64,000 bases of DNA from Rhodoblastus sp963727035 (GCA_963727035.1 CAVSEY010000021.1:1-64000), one strand, 5' to 3'; shown: positions 41,204 to 50,440, counted from the stretch's first letter. Program-made: numbers and translations. Notes: generated by a model not told the origin, from the sequence alone.

Positions 41204-41956
41204 CTATTCGCCGCTCGCGACGCGCCGGCGCCGCCGCCGCGCCCATTGGTTGAGCCCCTCCACCAGGAGCGAGAAGCCGACCGCCGAATAGATGAAGCCC
41301 TTGGGGAACTCGTAGCCGGCGCCGTCGGCGACCAGGGTCACGCCAATCAGCAGCAGGAAAGCCAGGGCCAGCATTTTCACGGTCGGATTTTCCCGGATGA
41401 ACCGGCCGACCGGGCCGGCGGCGAGGATCATCAGCGCGACCGCGACGACCACCGCCGCGGCCATGACCACGAAGTCGTCGGCCATGCCGATCGCCGTCAG
41501 CACGCTGTCGAGCGAAAAGACGATGTCCAGCACGGCGATCTGGAAAATCGCGCGGCGGAAGCTTTTGCCGCTGTTGCGGCTTCCGTCCTCGACCTCCGGG
41601 TCGATTTCCTCGTGGATCTCCAGCGTGCCCTTGTAGAGCAGGAACAGGCCGCCGAAGATCAGAATCAGGTCGCGCGCCGAGACGGCGTGGGCGAAGAGCG
41701 TGAAGATCGGCGCGGTGAGATGGGTCAGCCAGACCATGCCGGCCAGCAGGACGAGGCGAAGAACCACCGCCATGCCAAGCCCGAGACGACTCGCCTTCAA
41801 GGCGCGCTCGGGCGCCAGCCCCTGCGTGGCGAGCGCCACGAAAACCAGATTGTCCACGCCGAGGACGATTTCCAGCGCCGTCAGGGTGAGCAGGCTGGCC
41901 CAGGCGTCGGGACGGGCGAAGACGTCGAGACGGGCGAATACGGCGAAAGATTCCAA
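41204..41956 (-). CDS. TerC-family integral membrane protein
   Basis: A 250-residue membrane protein with seven or so helices. It carries the TerC motifs TALEIVLGVDNLVFVALAT and AVLDIVFSLDSVLTAIGMAD, whose acidic residues lie within helices. Family members handle manganese or calcium efflux, or protein metalation at the membrane; the substrate here is not decidable. A HypC gene lies 37 bases upstream on the same strand. Confidence 0.88.
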   Translation of the reverse strand: MESFAVFARLDVFARPDAWASLLTLTALEIVLGVDNLVFVALATQGLAPERALKASRLGLGMAVVLRLVLLAGMVWLTHLTAPIFTLFAHAVSARDLILIFGGLFLLYKGTLEIHEEIDPEVEDGSRNSGKSFRRAIFQIAVLDIVFSLDSVLTAIGMADDFVVMAAAVVVAVALMILAAGPVGRFIRENPTVKMLALAFLLLIGVTLVADGAGYEFPKGFIYSAVGFSLLVEGLNQWARRRRRRVASGE

Positions 41957-41993
41957 GAAACATCCTCGAACGACAAGGGGACGAACAAGGCGC

Positions 41994-42284
41994 TCAGCGC
42001 AAATTCCCCGGCAATTGCGGTCCGCGCTCGATCAGATCGGCGAAGGCCTCTTCGAAATTTTCGCCGCGCAAGGCGGCGGCGAGGCCGTCGAGCGCCCTGT
42101 CGAGTTGCGCCGCCTCCTGCTCGTCGAGAACCCTGATCGCGGAATCGATATGGACCAGAACCTTGGCTCCGACCTCCAGCGGTCCGACGAGCAGCAGCGA
42201 CACCCGCCGCCTTTCCTCGCCGCGCGCGCACAAGGCCGAAAATTCGTCGGCCTCGACAATGGTCATCGGAACCCCAAGACACAT
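41994..42284 (-). CDS. HypC/HupF-family hydrogenase maturation chaperone
   Basis: A 96-residue protein with the diagnostic MCLGVPM N-terminus, whose Cys2 carries the Fe(CN)2CO unit between HypD and the hydrogenase large subunit. The following barrel (RRRVSLLLVGPLEVGAKVLVHID) fits HypC/HupF, with a longer acidic C-terminal tail. No hydrogenase structural or other hyp gene lies in the window. Confidence 0.82.
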   Translation of the reverse strand: MCLGVPMTIVEADEFSALCARGEERRRVSLLLVGPLEVGAKVLVHIDSAIRVLDEQEAAQLDRALDGLAAALRGENFEEAFADLIERGPQLPGNLR

Positions 42285-42403
42285 GGATGCTGTCGTCCCC
42301 GAATGTCAGGCGGTTTCCGCATGATTGCTGCGCAATCCGCGGAAACCGGATCGCAGCAGCATGGCGGAAAGCGAAAGGTCCGGCAAGGCCCGCGCCGGGC
42401 GCC

Positions 42404-43141
42404 TCATGACGCGCGGACGCCTCCGCGCGAACCGCCCCGGCCATCGGCGCGCGTGGTCAGGCTGGCGAAAAGCACCGCGAGAATGCCGCACAGAAAGATG
42501 CCGTCGAAGGCGCCGGCCCCGCCGATCGAGGCCACCGGCGCGCCGAGATTCGACAGCTTCCCCAGATTGAGCAGGTCGGCGCCGATCAACACGCCCAGGC
42601 TTCCGGAAATATAGGCGAGGGGCGCGGCCTGGCGCAGCGACAGCGCCATGGCGACCAGAGCGGTCACGGCGGCGGGCGCGAAAATCGGAATGACGATCCC
42701 GAAGCCTGGAACCGGCCTGGCGATCAGATGGCAAAAGGCCGCCACCACGGCGGTCGCGATCGCCCCTTTCGTCCACAGCCGGTGCAACCCGAGAAGATAG
42801 ATCGACATCAAGCCGGGGATGACGGCGCCGCCGACATTGACCGCGACGATGGTTCCGGGGCGCGCCATCAGCGGGACGACATATTGCACGCCGAAAAAGC
42901 TGATCTCCTCCCCCGCCAGAATATGGCGCCCCGGCAGTTCGGCCACGGGAATGTTGAAATAGCTGCCCACCAGCGAGCCGATCAGCAGCAGATAGGCGGC
43001 GCCGGCGCTGACCCCGAGCCGGGTATAGGCATATTTGAGCACCCCGACCTGGAACAGGATGACCAGGAAGGCGGAGATGACGAACAGCAGCGCGAAGAAA
43101 GGAAACGCAAGCGGAAGATAGAACAACTCGCCATGAGTCAT
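42404..43141 (-). CDS. DUF1614 membrane protein
   Basis: A 245-residue protein with about seven hydrophobic helices. It shows the DUF1614 pattern: LLLIGSLVGSYFNIPVAELP, then AVNVGGAVIPGLMSIYLL and GIVIPIFAPAAVTALVAM. Function is unknown. The start at 43141 is chosen because homology begins MTHGELFYLP; the 65-codon upstream extension overlaps the next gene. It lies beside hypC, a neighbourhood that hints at hydrogen or metal-centre metabolism. Confidence 0.75.
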   Translation of the reverse strand: MTHGELFYLPLAFPFFALLFVISAFLVILFQVGVLKYAYTRLGVSAGAAYLLLIGSLVGSYFNIPVAELPGRHILAGEEISFFGVQYVVPLMARPGTIVAVNVGGAVIPGLMSIYLLGLHRLWTKGAIATAVVAAFCHLIARPVPGFGIVIPIFAPAAVTALVAMALSLRQAAPLAYISGSLGVLIGADLLNLGKLSNLGAPVASIGGAGAFDGIFLCGILAVLFASLTTRADGRGGSRGGVRAS

Positions 43142-43170
43142 GATGGCGCTCCCACGGCAGACGAAAGGGT

Positions 43171-43848
43171 CTATTCCGCGCTGTCGGGCGGAAAATCCAG
43201 CACGTCGCGCTGATAAAGCTCGTCCACCTCGGAGAAAGGCAGATTGTCCCTGGTGTAGAGCACGGCGCGATGTTCGAACAGGGCCTGTGGCGGCGCAAGC
43301 GTCGCCGCGTCCCGCGGCGCAATGAGCGGCGACCACAGCACCTTCGCCTCAAAAGTCCGGCGCCACAGGCCAAGCGGGCGCACCACGCGGCCGAAAGGCG
43401 CATGGGTCGTCTCCAGCTCGCGATTCATCTCCGGCGTCAGGCGCGACGGGAGGTACCAGTTGTCGGCTTCCGACAGCACATGATCGCCGCAGCGCAGGCG
43501 CACATGGCGATATTTCACCGGCTCGTCGGGGCCGATTCCGAGCCGCTGGCGCTGTTCGGGCGACAAGGGTTTGGGCGCGGCGACCTCGACCTTTTCGGCG
43601 ACCAGCTTGGCCTCGCGCGCCAGATGATGGGCGCCGCACCATTTTTCGAGACTGATGGTCGCGCTGGGGCTGGCGAGTATCCCGGCGTTCAGCTCTTCCA
43701 GCAAAGCCGTCGCCCGCCAGCGGTTCAGCTGCGTGTTGGGCCAGGGCGTCCCGGCCTCGGCGGTCGAGACCGCCGAAAGAAAAAGGCAGGACAGGACGAG
43801 CGCCTTCGCGATTTTTCGTAAAGGTCGGTCTTCTCGAAAATCAAGCAA
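43171..43848 (-). CDS. secreted chorismate lyase-like (UbiC/UTRA fold) protein
   Basis: A 225-residue protein with a signal peptide (LRKIAKALVLSCLFLSAVSTAEA). The pattern VKYRHVRLRCGDHVLSEADNWYLPSRL, then PFGRVVRPLGLWRRTF and FEHRAVLYTRDNLPFSEVDELY resembles the UbiC/UTRA fold. Export and sequence divergence argue against a role in ubiquinone synthesis. It may be a ligand-binding or unknown lyase protein. It ends 29 bases before the DUF1614 start and is probably co-transcribed. Confidence 0.5.
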   Translation of the reverse strand: MLDFREDRPLRKIAKALVLSCLFLSAVSTAEAGTPWPNTQLNRWRATALLEELNAGILASPSATISLEKWCGAHHLAREAKLVAEKVEVAAPKPLSPEQRQRLGIGPDEPVKYRHVRLRCGDHVLSEADNWYLPSRLTPEMNRELETTHAPFGRVVRPLGLWRRTFEAKVLWSPLIAPRDAATLAPPQALFEHRAVLYTRDNLPFSEVDELYQRDVLDFPPDSAE

Positions 43849-44101
43849 AGCCAGCCTCCGTCCCGGCGCGTCGCGCCCGCCGATTGTTTAAGGCCCGCCA
43901 GCCGTTGGAGTCCAGAATGGCGCCAAGGCCGCCGCCGCGACCCGCCAGCCTCGCGAAACGCACGCGAGGCAGATCGCCGTTGCTTCGAACATATCCGCGA
44001 AAAACGCGACAAGACATCAAGCTGACCAGGAAGGAGGTTTTTTCGGCAGCGATCACTTTGCGCGGGTCATGTCGCCCAACCGGCGACGCCGGCGCCCTCG
44101 C

Positions 44102-45400
44102 TCAATCGCGCTCTTCCGTGCCGGTGATCTCGATGCCGAAGCCCGACAGGCCGACATATTTGCGCGGGGCTTTTGTGCGCAGGCGGATCGAGGCAACGCC
44201 AAGATCGCGCAGGATCTGCGCGCCGACGCCGATGTCGAGCCAGTTGCGCGCGCGCTCGGTCTCGGCGCCCGTCTCCTGCTGGCCGACGAGATTGGCCGGC
44301 ACGCCGGCCGCGCCGTCGCGCAGATAGACCAGAACGCCGCGCCCCTGGCGCGCGAAGGATTCGAGCGCGGAACTGACCGCGCCGCCGCCGCCGAATACGT
44401 CCGAGAGAATATCGGCGCGATGCAGGCGGGCCGGAACGTCCCGGCCGTCGCCGATCTCGCCCGCGACCAGCGCGAAATGCTGGACCGAATCGAAAGGCGT
44501 GACAAAGGCGTAGCCGGTGAAATTGCCATGGCGCGTCGCCACCGGGAAGGTCGCGACGCGCTCGACCAGCTTTTCGCGCGCCTGCCGATAGGCGATGAGA
44601 TCGGCGACCGAAATCTGCTTCAGATTGTGCTTTTCGGCGAAAACGGCGATCTGCGGCCCGACCATGACCGTGCCGTCGTCATTGGCAAGCTCGCAGATGA
44701 CGCCGACCGGCGCCACGCCGGCGAGGTGGCACAGATCGACCGCGGCTTCGGTATGGCCGGAGCGCATCAGCACCCCACCCTCGCGCGCGACCAGCGGAAA
44801 GACATGGCCGGGGCGGACGAAATCACTTGAGCCGAGATTGTTGTTGGCCAGTCCGCGCACGGTGTTGGAGCGCTGTTCCGCCGAAATGCCGGTGGTCAGC
44901 CCGTGCTTCACGTCCACCGACACGGTGAAGGCGGTGCCGAGCGGGGCGTCGTTTTCCGCGACCATCGGGTTGAGATGCAGCCGCCGGGCCTCCGCGCCGC
45001 TCAAGGGGGCGCAGACGATGCCGCAGCAATTGCGGATGATGAAGGCCATTTTCTCCGGCGTGCACAGGCTCGCCGCCATGACCAGATCGCCTTCGTTCTC
45101 GCGGTCGTCGTCGTCGGTCACGACCACGATTTCGCCGCGCTTGATGGCCTCAATGGCCTGGGTCACAGAATGGTTCATGGAACCTCCTCCCATCTTGTCC
45201 TTAGCCCCGACCTCGGGCAGAAAGTCGTTCGGCGTCACGGCGCCGCCGGTTTCGCGCGTGATGGCCTGGGCCGTCTCGCGCGACATCCAGACGCTCTGCT
45301 GGTTGCACAACTGGCTCACGGCGCCGGGCGTCAGGCCAAGCCGCCGCGAAAATTCGATCCGGCTCACGCCGGACTTGCGCAACCAATCCGCCAGCTTCAT
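44102..45400 (-). CDS. ribB: HTH-fused 3,4-dihydroxy-2-butanone 4-phosphate synthase (RibBA-like)
   Basis: A 432-residue riboflavin enzyme. Residues 1-65 form a Cro/XRE-type helix-turn-helix (SRIEFSRRLGLTPGAVSQLC). RibB follows, with DDDDRENEGDLVMAA, the CCGIVCAPL loop and RSGHTEAAVDLCHLAG; it converts ribulose 5-phosphate to the four-carbon riboflavin precursor. The C-terminal 165 residues are RibA-like but lack the zinc-binding cysteines, so GTP cyclohydrolase II activity is not expected. The HTH is in frame with no stop between. A strong internal ribosome site at 45178 could also give a RibB without the HTH. Confidence 0.85.
   Translation of the reverse strand: MKLADWLRKSGVSRIEFSRRLGLTPGAVSQLCNQQSVWMSRETAQAITRETGGAVTPNDFLPEVGAKDKMGGGSMNHSVTQAIEAIKRGEIVVVTDDDDRENEGDLVMAASLCTPEKMAFIIRNCCGIVCAPLSGAEARRLHLNPMVAENDAPLGTAFTVSVDVKHGLTTGISAEQRSNTVRGLANNNLGSSDFVRPGHVFPLVAREGGVLMRSGHTEAAVDLCHLAGVAPVGVICELANDDGTVMVGPQIAVFAEKHNLKQISVADLIAYRQAREKLVERVATFPVATRHGNFTGYAFVTPFDSVQHFALVAGEIGDGRDVPARLHRADILSDVFGGGGAVSSALESFARQGRGVLVYLRDGAAGVPANLVGQQETGAETERARNWLDIGVGAQILRDLGVASIRLRTKAPRKYVGLSGFGIEITGTEERD
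45176..45194 (-). promoter_or_regulatory. strong internal ribosome site inside HTH-ribB
   Basis: On the minus strand GGGAGGAGGTTCC immediately precedes ATGAACCATTCTG (start at 45178). This is a near-perfect Shine-Dalgarno sequence at ideal spacing, at the junction between the HTH and RibB parts. It suggests a second, shorter product of 358 residues. Confidence 0.65.
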
Positions 45401-45435
45401 GGGCGGAGAAGCTACAGGAAACTGGGACTTTAGCA

Positions 45436-46227
45436 ATGCTAAAATTCTCTCCAGGGTTTGTGCGGGGCGTTTTTAGTATTGCCGCGTGTTTCTTTCTCGC
45501 CGTCGCGCCAAAGGCCCAGGCCGCGCCCTTCCCGTTTTTTTGGGACGCGCCCGGGCCTTGCGCCGATCTCACAGCCGACGGGCGTTCCTATACAATCTGC
45601 CGATTCGACCCCGCCAAGACCGACCTGCGCCTGTTCTGGCGCGCGCCCAACAAGGCGCCTTTGGGCAGTTTCGAGGCGCTCGCGACCATGCTCGCGCCGG
45701 ACGAAAAGCTCGCCTTCGCCATGAACGCCGGCATATATGACGACAAACAGGCGCCGCTCGGGCTCTATATCGAGAAGGGCGTCGAGTTGAGGCGCGCCAA
45801 CCTGCGCGGCGGCGGCGGCAATTTCCACCTCACGCCCAATGGCGTCTTTTATGTCGGCGGCGGCAAGGCCGGCGTGCTGGAGACCTCCGAATTCCTGAAG
45901 CTGCGCCCCAGGGCCGACTACGCCACCCAATCCGGCCCGATGCTGGTGCTGAACGGCCAGATCCATCCGCGCATCAACGCGGACGGCGTGTCGGAGAAAA
46001 TCAGGAACGGCGTCGGAATCGACCGCGAAGGCGACATCGTCTTCGCCATTTCCAATGGGGCGGTGACGTTCTACCGCTTCGCCAACCTGTTCCGCGACAC
46101 GCTCGGCTGCGACAACGCGCTGTTTCTCGACGGATCGATTTCCGCGCTTTACGCCCCCAATCTCCACCGCAACGATTTTCTCATGCCACTTGGGCCGATG
46201 GTCGGGGCGGTGGAAAAGGCGCGGTAG
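45436..46227 (+). CDS. phosphodiester glycosidase (NAGPA-like) family protein
   Basis: A 263-residue exported protein with signal peptide (MLKFSPGFVRGVFSIAACFFLAVAPKAQA). Family landmarks are AFAMNAGIYDDKQAPLGLYIEKG, TQSGPMLVLNG and DNALFLDGSISALY, as in the NAGPA/exopolysaccharide-associated phosphodiester glycosidase domain. It may process cell-envelope polysaccharide. It is divergent from the HTH-ribB gene, whose start lies 35 bases away, leaving little room for separate promoters. Confidence 0.85.
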   Translation: MLKFSPGFVRGVFSIAACFFLAVAPKAQAAPFPFFWDAPGPCADLTADGRSYTICRFDPAKTDLRLFWRAPNKAPLGSFEALATMLAPDEKLAFAMNAGIYDDKQAPLGLYIEKGVELRRANLRGGGGNFHLTPNGVFYVGGGKAGVLETSEFLKLRPRADYATQSGPMLVLNGQIHPRINADGVSEKIRNGVGIDREGDIVFAISNGAVTFYRFANLFRDTLGCDNALFLDGSISALYAPNLHRNDFLMPLGPMVGAVEKAR

Positions 46228-46244
46228 TCGTCGAAATCCAACAC

Positions 46245-46816
46245 ATGGCGCGCTCGGGGCCTGAGCTTCCGGGTTCGCTGGCGCCGTGCGCTTCGGTTCG
46301 CGACTATCAGGGCGGCGCGACATTGTTCGCGCAGGGCGAGACGGCCGACGCCCTTTTCGTCGTCGCCGAGGGCTGCGTGAAGCTCTGCCGGAAAACCGGA
46401 AGCCATGAACAGGCGGTTCTCTCGGTCCTATCCGCCGGCCAAGTCTATTTCGAGCCGTCTTTTTCTCGGCCGGCCGCCATCTGGCGACGGCCGAAGCCGT
46501 TCCCTTCGCGCGCGCTAATCGGTTCGACGGCGTCGCCATTCGCACGGCCATGACCCTGAAGCCAAGCCTCGCCCTGGATTTGTTCGCGCTCTGCTTCGAC
46601 GCGCGCGCCACTGTGGTCGAACAGATCGAACGGCTCAAGACGCATTCCGTTTCGCAGCGGGTCGCCTCCTTCCTCGTTGAGCAGATCGCAGCGGCGAACG
46701 TGGGAATGGCTGTGACATTGCCATACATCAAGACGCTGATCGCCATGCTGGTCGGCGCAACATCGGAGAGTTTCTCCCGTGCGCTGGTCCAACTCCGCGC
46801 GCAGAACTTCCCGTGA
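46245..46816 (+). pseudogene. Crp/Fnr-family regulator broken by a frameshift
   Basis: The first frame (46245-46553) encodes the sensor half (YQGGATLFAQGETADALFVVAEGCVKLCRK ... GQVYFEPSF). It then leaves the family at a TTTTT run near 46460. The +1/-1 frame continues the homology as GRHLATAEAVPFARANRFDG and on through 46550-46816 (dimer helix, then VSQRVASFLVEQI). The winged-helix end (LPYIKTLIAMLVGATSESFSRALVQLR) stops early at QNFP, without the usual tail. A one-base deletion in the T-run explains the break. Confidence 0.75.
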
Positions 46817-47089
46817 TCTCCTGTTCCAACCCGATGTTCTAAGCCTTGGCGAACCGGGGCGTGTGCAATGTTGGCAAGCGCAATGACGTCGATCTTTTCA
46901 GCCGCCCTGAAACCAAGATCAAAAAAAAGCTCACATCAGCAAGGGCCGTTTCGTCGGCCACAGTCAGTCAAATCCGCGCCATATGAGACCTCGCGCTTGC
47001 CGAAATCCCCAAAATAGACCAGTCTGAGCGTCGCCGGAGCCAATATCCGGCGAATATCGGTTGAATGCGTTTCACCCAGGGAGGCGCCG

Positions 47090-47353
47090 ATGACAAAGAA
47101 GCTCGAATTCGAGAACGATCGCGTGAAAGTGACCCGCGTCAAGCTCGGCGCCCACGAAGCGCCGGCGGCGGCCGACCGGCGGGATCGCCTGGTCATATAC
47201 CTCGAAGATGGCCGCGTGGTCCGCGGCGAGGCCGGAGCGAAAGAGACGATCCAGCGAAAGCTCGGGGAGGTCATCTGGCGCGAGCACTCGACGCACGAGA
47301 TCGCCAACGCCGGCGAAGAAGGTCTCGAGGTCCTTATCGTCGAGCTCAAGTGA
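47090..47353 (+). CDS. small cupin-like conserved protein
   Basis: An 87-residue beta-rich protein (FENDRVKVTRVKLGAHEA ... LVIYLEDGRVVR ... VIWREHSTHEIANAGEEGLEVLIVELK), consistent with a minimal cupin barrel. H in REHSTHEIAN lies where a metal ligand occurs, but the first metal motif is absent. GGGAGGCGCCG precedes the ATG. The region before it (46817-47089) shows nothing else. Function is unknown. Confidence 0.6.
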   Translation: MTKKLEFENDRVKVTRVKLGAHEAPAAADRRDRLVIYLEDGRVVRGEAGAKETIQRKLGEVIWREHSTHEIANAGEEGLEVLIVELK

Positions 47354-47505
47354 GCCTGTGCCCGCTCGGGTCTTGCCCACTGAATACGGCTGAGAAAGCC
47401 GTCGCATCATATGGCGCGGCGGCAAGAAGCAGGTTCGAAATTCAGGCGGCTTCCGATGCCGGTCCCGAAAATATTGAAAAGATGGGGACGGCCCTTGGTC
47501 CTCCC

Positions 47506-47889
47506 TCAGATCGGCAAATCCTTGTCCGCGCGCGGATTGAGGGAGAATGAATTCGGCGCCGCTTCGTGATATGTGGTTCCAAAGCCTTTTAGAATTTCCC
47601 GCGACGCCGCGTCGGGATTGCCGAAGCAGCGGCAGGTGATTGTGTCGCAAGCTCCAATGACCGCGCCTAGCGGCGCTTTGCCTTTTTCGTTTGCTAAGTG
47701 GGCGCGAAACGTATCGTCGTTGGCGTAGATCTCAACCCATTCGCTGACCCGCGCAGACGGGTAGTCGACGTGGTAGCAGATCACACCCGGATGCTCGTGC
47801 ATGACCTTGCACAGCGCCTCCTGATTGGCCTTGAAGTCGGCGACCTTGCCGTCCTTGATGTCCCAACGGATCTTGAGCATGAAGGCCAT
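47506..47889 (-). CDS. ABM/YgiN-like monooxygenase-fold protein
   Basis: A 127-residue protein. Residues 1-90 show the antibiotic-biosynthesis-monooxygenase ferredoxin-like fold: KIRWDIKDGKVADFKANQEALCKVMHEHPGVICYHVDYPS, then SEWVEIYANDDTFRAHLANEKG. Such proteins oxidise quinols or phenolics without cofactors, or detoxify reactive species. A GGGAGGG ribosome site precedes the start. Cys in the region GACDTITCRCFG is unusual. Confidence 0.65.
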   Translation of the reverse strand: MAFMLKIRWDIKDGKVADFKANQEALCKVMHEHPGVICYHVDYPSARVSEWVEIYANDDTFRAHLANEKGKAPLGAVIGACDTITCRCFGNPDAASREILKGFGTTYHEAAPNSFSLNPRADKDLPI

Positions 47890-48347
47890 TTGCCGTTCCC
47901 TCCCTCATTTTGGCGCTGCACAGCGGACAATGGACACTTCCATCAGCCAGAGCCGGAAGCGCACTGCTTCGTTGGGCACACCGGACCGAAACCTGTCCGA
48001 CCATACCAGCGCCCTCTCTTATTTAATGCTCCGTTATGGTCTTTCGAGCAAGTGAATTGGCGCGGGGGTTTGACGCCGATCGGCATCATACGCCGCTGAT
48101 GTCATTGGGATCAGAGGGGTTAACATGCCGCGCCAATTCACACCCCGGCATCCGGGATAAGCGGAGACGAACTGGTTTCGGATAGGGCGACATTCCTCGG
48201 TCCAGGGGCGCAGGCTCGACCCCTTTGGCGGAATGTCCCCTCAAAATTCCGACTCGGCCTTCGAGCCGTTGGCGTCGAGCTTCCGCGATGGGTCGCTTTG
48301 GGTCATTTAAGAACGGGAACCAAGCGTGAGGTTTCAACCACTCGTTC
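47890..48347. other. gap before aroC
   Basis: About 460 gene-free bases. An imperfect inverted repeat (GGCGACATTCC at 48186-48196 and GGAATGTCCCC at 48230-48240) is the only structure seen. An open minus-strand frame through it (KPHAWFPFLNDPKRPIAEAR) reads as a low-complexity repeat-type sequence and is not called. No RNA gene was recognised. Confidence 0.35.
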
Positions 48348-49457
48348 TTATCGCGCAAAAGGCCACGCAAAACCTTCGCCCTGCTGGCCGCGATGCCTCA
48401 AAAAGTGATCGGCGAGCACGCAGGCGACCATGGCCTCGGCGATCGGGGCGGCGCGCACGCCGACGCAGGGGTCGTGGCGGCCTTTGGTGCGCAGATCGAC
48501 TTCCGCGCCATAGCGGTCGACCGAGCGGCGAAGCGTCAGGATCGAGGAAGTCGGCTTGACAGCGAAACGCGCCACGATCGGCTGGCCGGTGGAAATGCCG
48601 CCGAGAACGCCGCCGGCGTGATTGGCGAGAAAAACCGGCCCGTCATTGCCGGCGCGCATTTCGTCGGCGTTTTCCTCGCCGGTGAGTTCGGCGGACGCAA
48701 AGCCGTCGCCGATCTCCACGCCCTTGACCGCATTGATCGACATCAGCGCCGCCGCAATGTCGGTGTCGAGCTTGCCATAGACCGGCGCGCCCCAGCCGGG
48801 CGGCGCGCCCTCGGCCACCACCTCCAGCACCGCGCCGATCGAGGAGCCGCGTTTGCGGATGTCGTCGAGATAATCGGCCCATTCGAGAGCCGCCTGGCGA
48901 TCGGGGCAGAACAGCGGGTTGCGCGAGACTTCGTCCCAGTCCCAGCGCGCGCGGTCGATCTTTTTGGGGCCAACCTGGACCAGGGCGGCGCGGATTTTCA
49001 CATCGGGAATCACTTTGCGCGCGACCGCGCCCGCCGCGACCCGCGCCGCCGTCTCGCGCGCGGAGGAGCGGCCGCCGCCGCGATAATCGCGAAAGCCATA
49101 TTTGACGTCATAGACATAATCGGCATGGCCGGGACGGTAAGAATCCTTGATCTCCCCGTAATCCTTCGAGCGCTGGTCGGTGTTTTCGATCATCAGCGCG
49201 ATCGGCGCGCCGGTGGTCCGCTGCACGCCGTCCTCGCCCGTCATCACGCCGGAGAGAATCCTGACCGCGTCGGCCTCCTGGCGCTGGGTGGTGAAGCGCG
49301 ACTGGCCGGGGCGGCGCAAGTCCAGCCATTGCTGGATTTCCGCCTCCTCAAGCGGAATGCGCGAAGGACAGCCGTCCACCACGCAGCCCAGGGCAGGCCC
49401 ATGGCTTTCGCCGAACGTGGTGACGCGGAAGAGATGCCCAAAAGTGTTGTGCGACAT
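48348..49457 (-). CDS. aroC: chorismate synthase
   Basis: A 369-residue flavoenzyme that makes chorismate from EPSP. The start MSHNTFGHLFRVTTFGESHG carries signature 1, and GGRSSARETAARVAAGAVA and RAGNDGPVFLANHAGGVLGGISTGQPI are the other signatures. The ATG at 49457 is used; a 35-codon upstream extension is non-homologous. It is divergent from the DUF1499 gene. Confidence 0.96.
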   Translation of the reverse strand: MSHNTFGHLFRVTTFGESHGPALGCVVDGCPSRIPLEEAEIQQWLDLRRPGQSRFTTQRQEADAVRILSGVMTGEDGVQRTTGAPIALMIENTDQRSKDYGEIKDSYRPGHADYVYDVKYGFRDYRGGGRSSARETAARVAAGAVARKVIPDVKIRAALVQVGPKKIDRARWDWDEVSRNPLFCPDRQAALEWADYLDDIRKRGSSIGAVLEVVAEGAPPGWGAPVYGKLDTDIAAALMSINAVKGVEIGDGFASAELTGEENADEMRAGNDGPVFLANHAGGVLGGISTGQPIVARFAVKPTSSILTLRRSVDRYGAEVDLRTKGRHDPCVGVRAAPIAEAMVACVLADHFLRHRGQQGEGFAWPFAR

Positions 49458-49591
49458 GGCGGCCGAACCGGAGAAAGGGTCGTTGGTTCTAACCTCAAAG
49501 CGGGCGAAAGGCCATATCGGCGCCGCTTGCGTCCCAGCGCCGGCCGCGATACCAAATCTCATCGCGCGTTTTTTTGGGCGTTGGGCGGGAC

Positions 49592-50440
49592 ATGACGGGG
49601 ATGGACAGCGCCTTGCGGCGCCTGGATATCGAGGAGCCGGTGTCGCGACTGGCGGCGCTCTCGACGAGATTCGCCAAGATCTCGCTCGGCCTCGCCGCCG
49701 TCGCGCTCGTCGCCGCCCATGCGCACGGGGCGCTGGCGCGGTTTTTCGCCGTCCTGACCCTGCGCCCCAATTCCGTGCCCGACCCGGGCGTCGGGCTGCT
49801 CTTCTTCTTCGCGGCGATCGCGGTCGCCGGCGCGGCGCTTTTCCTGTCCCTCGGCGCGGCGGCCTCGATCTGGATCAAGGGCCGGCGCGGCGTCGGCAAC
49901 ATTGTCGCGACCCTTGCGCTGGTCAGCCTGCTCCTGCCCTATCCGGCATGGCTCGTCTATTCGGCCGGTTTTCCACCCTGGCTCGCCGATATTTCCACCG
50001 ACGCCGACGACCCGCCGGCTTTCGTGAACACGCCCGCTTTGGTCGCGGCGCGCGACGGCTGGGCGCCGGCGCCTTTCGACGAGGCGCGCAATCAGGCGCT
50101 GATCGTCGCTTATCCCGACCTCGATTCGATCGAACTTGACGTCGGCATGGAGGAGGCCTTTAGCACGGTCCACGAGGCCGTGCTGGGCCTGAACTGGAAA
50201 ATCCTCGACGAAAGCCAGCCCGGCGGGCCGGACCGGCCGGACGGCCATATCGAGGCGCTTACCTATTCGCCGGCGCTCCATCTGCCGGTGGCGATCGCCA
50301 TTCGCCTGCGCGCGGGCGAGGACGCAACCATTGTCGACATGCGGGCGCAAACCCGCTATCTGCCCAACGATCTCGGCGCCGGCGCCAAATTGATCGGCAA
50401 GCTGAACGACGCGCTCACGGACGAGGACAATTCGGATTGA
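49592..50440 (+). CDS. DUF1499 membrane protein
   Basis: A 282-residue protein. Three or four N-terminal helices occupy residues about 25-125. A DUF1499 domain follows (residues 150-275), with YPDLDSIELDVGMEEAFSTVHEAVLGLNWKILD and AIRLRAGEDATIVDMRAQTRYLPNDLGAGAKLI. Function is unknown. The start is uncertain between ATG 49592 and ATG 49601. It converges on the MBL hydrolase gene; the overlap is explained by a frameshift in the latter. Confidence 0.75.
   Translation: MTGMDSALRRLDIEEPVSRLAALSTRFAKISLGLAAVALVAAHAHGALARFFAVLTLRPNSVPDPGVGLLFFFAAIAVAGAALFLSLGAAASIWIKGRRGVGNIVATLALVSLLLPYPAWLVYSAGFPPWLADISTDADDPPAFVNTPALVAARDGWAPAPFDEARNQALIVAYPDLDSIELDVGMEEAFSTVHEAVLGLNWKILDESQPGGPDRPDGHIEALTYSPALHLPVAIAIRLRAGEDATIVDMRAQTRYLPNDLGAGAKLIGKLNDALTDEDNSD

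Noticed and set aside
48086..48370. 94-codon frame upstream of aroC
   Set aside because: No ribosome site or known domain; it overlaps an inverted repeat and looks like repeat-derived sequence.
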